64,000 nucleotides of DNA, taken from the NCBI GenBank assembly GCA_013397935.1, contig VZRN01005169.1:248001-312000 (forward strand), written 5' to 3'. Below, piece after piece: positions 63,767 through 64,000 of the stretch. The translations under genes and the position numbers were made by a program. This DNA is from Dasyornis broadbenti. Its lineage: Eukaryota > Chordata > Aves > Passeriformes > Dasyornithidae. A model generated the notes under the pieces. The model made no database searches, had not been told where the DNA came from, and saw only the letters and a program-made list of their open reading frames with translations. Numbering within the stretch: the first letter of the stretch is position 1; each line of letters begins with the position of its first letter.

Positions 63767-63950
63767 ATACTGTGAACAAGGACACTGAACCCAAAGATCC
63801 ATATCCCATTCCAAGAAAGATTATGGCTGAACCAGACTACATAGATGATGACAATCCTGAATTAATTAGACCTCAGAAATTAATTAATCCTGTGAAGTCA
63901 TCCCGGAATCACCAAGATCTCCACAGAGAGCTGCTTATGAATCAGAAAAG
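63767..63950 (+). CDS. FAM107B: FAM107B coding exon with the canonical start codon (partial gene)
   Basis: The ATG at 63823 opens 42 codons plus two bases of a split codon. The peptide begins MAEPDYIDDDNPELIRPQKL and continues through INPVK, then HQDLHRELLMNQK. This is the start of the FAM107 family (DUF1151), and the IRPQKLINPVK and HQDLHRELLMNQK stretches fit FAM107B better than its paralogue FAM107A. FAM107B is a small protein of about 130 residues in its short form, coiled-coil rich, described as heat-shock inducible and linked to the cytoskeleton and growth control; the coiled-coil part would be in later exons outside the window. The start has a strong context (A at -3, G at +4). The exon is bounded by a pyrimidine-rich acceptor ending AG at 63765-63766 and by donor AAAAG|GTAAGA at 63950/63951. 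The frame is also open back to the acceptor (18 codons plus two bases), so a longer isoform could read through. Only the segment from 63823 is certain coding in the short form. Confidence 0.93.
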
Positions 63951-63956
63951 GTAAGA
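63951..63956 (+). promoter_or_regulatory. FAM107B: Splice donor after the FAM107B coding exon
   Basis: GTAAGA follows AAAAG at the point where the family homology must continue in another exon. The arginine codon AG|G is split here (phase 2). Reading on into the intron gives TAA immediately, which confirms that the exon ends here. The next intron continues to the end of the window. Confidence 0.88.
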
Positions 63957-64000
63957 GTCTAAAAATCACTTGTGCCACCCTCATGCCCCAGACACCCAGC
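63957..64000 (+). other. FAM107B: Start of the following FAM107B intron
   Basis: Sequence after the donor is non-coding and runs off the window edge. Confidence 0.8.

Noticed and set aside
1..64000. Prokaryotic systems, CRISPR array, tRNA or rRNA genes, intact retrovirus
   Set aside because: No regularly spaced repeats, operon-like gene packing, cloverleaf signatures, LTR pairs or gag/pol-like frames were seen.

Overview
The window reads as vertebrate nuclear DNA, most likely avian. It has long AT-rich non-coding stretches and one CpG island. Its recognisable interspersed repeats are mainly 3' fragments of CR1 LINEs, the dominant bird retrotransposon. There is no sign of operons, prokaryotic genes, tRNA or rRNA genes, CRISPR arrays or intact mobile elements. 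Almost every open frame longer than 60 codons looks like chance reading of non-coding DNA.

The only gene I can identify is FAM107B, on the + strand. A coding exon near the right edge (63767-63950, start codon at 63823) encodes the very distinctive N-terminus of the FAM107B protein and ends in a clean splice donor, so the rest of the gene lies beyond the window. About 50 kb upstream, at 13.65-14.36 kb, is a CpG island with GC boxes, an AP-1/antioxidant-type element, an E-box and two good splice donors (13668 and 14072). I infer that it is the promoter and untranslated first exon of the short FAM107B transcript. A 36-base N gap sits in the promoter core and may hide the transcription start.

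Layout: 1-13.65 kb is non-coding upstream DNA (or an intron of a longer isoform) with one old CR1 fragment. 13.65-14.36 kb is the CpG-island promoter and first exon. 14.07-63.77 kb is inferred intron with CR1 fragments at 28.2, 45.3-45.8, 46.5-46.8 and 61.5-61.9 kb, a MIR-like SINE relic at 23.8 kb, several T/A homopolymers, a 250-bp T/G-only tract at 25.6 kb and an A/C-rich tract at 44.7 kb. 63.77-63.95 kb is the coding exon. By eye the + strand is richer in T and G after the island than before it, as expected for a long intron transcribed left to right.

I found no previously undescribed multi-gene system. The observations most worth a second look are the gapped promoter with two alternative donors, the frame that stays open upstream of the FAM107B start codon, a 28-bp perfect palindrome at 37.4 kb, a 14-bp perfect hairpin at 55.7 kb, a converging CR1 pair that could fold the intron RNA, and the two strand-asymmetric low-complexity tracts.
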